NCBI GenBank assembly: GCA_017939025.1
Contig: JAGBAI010000077.1
Location: forward strand, 1-13,398
Reading direction: 5' to 3'
DNA length: 13,398 nt
Origin: Oscillospiraceae bacterium
GTDB taxonomy: Bacteria > Bacillota_A > Clostridia > Oscillospirales > Oscillospiraceae
The notes under the pieces were generated by a model, which saw nothing but the letters and a program-made list of their open reading frames with translations, searched no databases and was not told the origin of the DNA. Positions 12,276 through 13,398 of this stretch are shown here, one piece after another. The position numbers and the translations under genes were made by a program. Within the stretch, counting starts at the first letter, position 1. Every line of letters begins with the position of its first letter.

Positions 12276-12815
12276 TTATGGAATACATTGATACCCATGA
12301 TCTTCGATCCTATACCCACAGCCGTTCTTCGGCTGCCAGTCATAGCGAGACTTGTTCTCCTCAGGGAACAGATGATCCATGATCGCTGCAATGACACCAC
12401 CATGGCAAATGAGAACGGTATCCTCTTTGATTTCTGAGAAAGCCTCCAGTACGCGCTGCTTCATCTGCAAACCGCTTTCGCCGTTGGGTGGAACATTGGC
12501 TTCGTTGTCACCTGTGCACCATATCTGATAGGCAGGGTTGTCTTTCATTTCCTCATAGCTGTGCATTTCAAAAATTCCGAAATCCACTTCCCGGAACCGG
12601 AAATCCGTGTCAAAAGGTACTTCGCCGAAGAGAATTTTCAATGTTTCATTTGTCCGCGACCTGCCACTGGTAAGAAAGCGGACGTTTTTGATTTCATAGT
12701 GCAACTGACTTAATTCCTCCCTTCCTCTTTCAGAAAGAGGCAGATCTGTGCTGCCGCAATAGAGTTTTCTTTCATTTGCCTTGGTTTTTCCGTGGCGAAT
12801 CAGATAGATCGTCAT
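12276..12815 (-). CDS. Histidine phosphatase, CobC/alpha-ribazole phosphatase-like
   Basis: A 179-residue cytosolic histidine phosphatase. The catalytic RHGKT motif is at residues 7-11, with phospho-acceptor His8. LPLSERGREE (26-35) is the usual family segment, Arg54 in TSGRSRT and Glu76 in REVDFG complete the active site, and the second His is in CHGG (137-140). In cobalamin-making bacteria, members of this group remove the phosphate from alpha-ribazole 5'-phosphate. The neighbouring CobU-like gene supports that role here, but many such phosphatases act on other substrates. The start at 12815 is set by RHG near the N-terminus and by an ATGA overlap with the upstream stop; a longer frame from 12884 would bury the start in the upstream gene. 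Confidence 0.85.
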   Translation of the reverse strand: MTIYLIRHGKTKANERKLYCGSTDLPLSERGREELSQLHYEIKNVRFLTSGRSRTNETLKILFGEVPFDTDFRFREVDFGIFEMHSYEEMKDNPAYQIWCTGDNEANVPPNGESGLQMKQRVLEAFSEIKEDTVLICHGGVIAAIMDHLFPEENKSRYDWQPKNGCGYRIEDHGYQCIP

Positions 12816-13174
12816 TTTAACCGCTGCTCCAATCCGCAGAAGATCCGGCTGACCTGGGTTGCCTCTTTGCTCAGATACTGGCACAGACGGCCTGTACGCT
12901 GCCGCCAGGCACGGTTTTCAGCCCCCATGGGAACCACACCGCAGAAGATATCCTGAAGGATCAGAATACGATCCTGCCACTGTTCCCGGTGGGCCTGGAA
13001 GTAGCCAATGGGGTCAGAGTGGTTATAGGTAAATTCTTCGATTTTGTAAATACAGCGTTTGGAAAAGTCAATCTCAGCCTCACTGCAGATATGCACATCG
13101 GTATCCGTAATGCCGAAGGTTTCTTTTGCAAAATCCAGTTTGCCCTGATAGGCTCCGCCGATAATCAGAATCAT
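12812..13174 (-). CDS. Short CobU-like protein with altered P-loop
   Basis: A 120-residue protein resembling CobU, the adenosylcobinamide kinase/guanylyltransferase of cobalamin nucleotide-loop assembly. CobU is about 180 residues, so some 60 are missing. The N-terminal loop IIGGAYQGKLDFA (4-16) matches the CobU P-loop in place but has Leu where the metal-binding Ser/Thr should follow the Lys. The block LQDIFCGVVPMGAENRAWRQRTGRLCQYLS (73-102), then VSRIFCGLEQ, closely follows the CobU C-terminal half. The middle part, with the guanylylated His, is missing. It may be a non-catalytic relative or an enzyme with a changed role. AGGAGGG lies close before ATG 13174. It is coupled by ATGA to the CobC-like phosphatase. 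Confidence 0.65.
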   Translation of the reverse strand: MILIIGGAYQGKLDFAKETFGITDTDVHICSEAEIDFSKRCIYKIEEFTYNHSDPIGYFQAHREQWQDRILILQDIFCGVVPMGAENRAWRQRTGRLCQYLSKEATQVSRIFCGLEQRLK

Positions 13175-13398
13175 ATTTCCCTCCTAGTCCAACGGGAGTC
13201 GAACCCGCATCGGTTTTGACGGGCGGATTTCCGCCCATACATCGCAATTGTCCTTGACAATACGCCGAGTATTCCCTGCGTCCAATTTCTCGTCTGGACG
13301 AAAATCCGCTCCGGCAAAACTGCTTCGCACATTTCGGCGAGGTATGTTTGAGGGATTTTGGCCGCGGAGGACGCAGCCTTGCTGGCGCAAGGCAAGGA
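13175..13398. other. Hairpin-rich region without a convincing gene, tRNA T-arm-like end
   Basis: Reading leftward, this stretch has a series of small hairpins: GCCTTG/CAAGGC (13376-13393 region), CGTCCA/TGGACG (13278-13300 region), ATTGTC/GACAAT (13246-13264), and GGGCGG/CCGCCC (13219-13234). It ends in GGGTTCGACTCCCG (13191-13204), which matches the T-arm consensus of a tRNA, followed by TTGGACTA. No 5' half of a tRNA (complement AGTCCAA) is found. Short leftward frames here lack ribosome binding sites. It could be the end of a mobile element at a tRNA-derived attachment site, a dispersed repeat, or a leader RNA of the CobU-like gene. Confidence 0.35.

Noticed and set aside
13185..13262. A complete tRNA gene
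   Set aside because: The T-arm fits, but no acceptor 5' strand, D-arm or seven-base anticodon loop could be placed; the only middle hairpin is a near-perfect GGGCGGA/TCCGCCC palindrome.
13171..13395. 74-codon leftward frame before the CobU-like gene
   Set aside because: No ribosome binding site. Its C-terminal part reads through the T-arm-like sequence (NRCGFDSR), typical of chance frames over tRNA-like DNA, and it overlaps the CobU-like start.

Overview
The window looks like chromosome of an anaerobic, low-to-medium GC Firmicute, most likely a gut Clostridia of the Oscillospirales type. The reasons are strong AGGAGG-type ribosome binding sites, sigma-A-like promoters with 16-17 bp spacers, compact hairpin-plus-U terminators, an archaeal-type prolyl-tRNA synthetase, a single-chain iron-sulfur serine dehydratase, and intergenic spaces filled with small palindromic repeats. 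The taxon is an inference; there is no marker gene for it here.

Layout. Positions 1-1460 hold the very start of a leftward gene cut by the window edge, then a rightward GNAT acetyltransferase preceded by a 20-codon leader ORF and an intrinsic terminator that can refold (a ribosome-controlled attenuator), then a converging second GNAT. Positions 1514-3912 hold a leftward P-loop kinase (FlaR-like) and a leftward prolyl-tRNA synthetase, separated and flanked by three different MITE/REP-like palindromic elements. Positions 3913-5223 are a rightward L-serine dehydratase with its own promoter and a strong terminator.

Positions 5365-10903 are one leftward five-gene ABC importer operon of the peptide/nickel class: binding lipoprotein, two permeases and two ATPases. 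The last ATPase carries a C-terminal extension with 13 histidines in 22 residues and a helical tail, which points to metal traffic (nickel or cobalt). An in-frame start with a good ribosome binding site sits exactly at the beginning of the His-rich part, so it may also be made as a separate 92-residue protein.

Positions 10957-12272 hold an unrecognised leftward 172-residue protein and a divergent rightward uridine-kinase-family protein. Positions 12276-13174 hold a leftward two-gene unit, a CobC-like phosphatase and a short CobU-like protein, overlapping by ATGA; both names belong to cobalamin nucleotide-loop assembly. The last ~220 bases are a hairpin-rich stretch without a convincing gene that ends in a tRNA T-arm-like sequence.

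The most interesting signal is regulatory. Three promoters (the importer operon, the unrecognised protein and the kinase) carry the same box, ATATCCCC-N6-GGC, directly abutting the -35 hexamer, each with exactly 17 bp to the -10. This suggests one unseen regulator controls the importer and the two flanking genes. The G/C-tract palindrome resembles CsoR/RcnR-type metal-sensor operators. Together with the His-rich ATPase and the CobU/CobC-like genes, it suggests a cobalt- or nickel-linked locus, but this functional link is inference.
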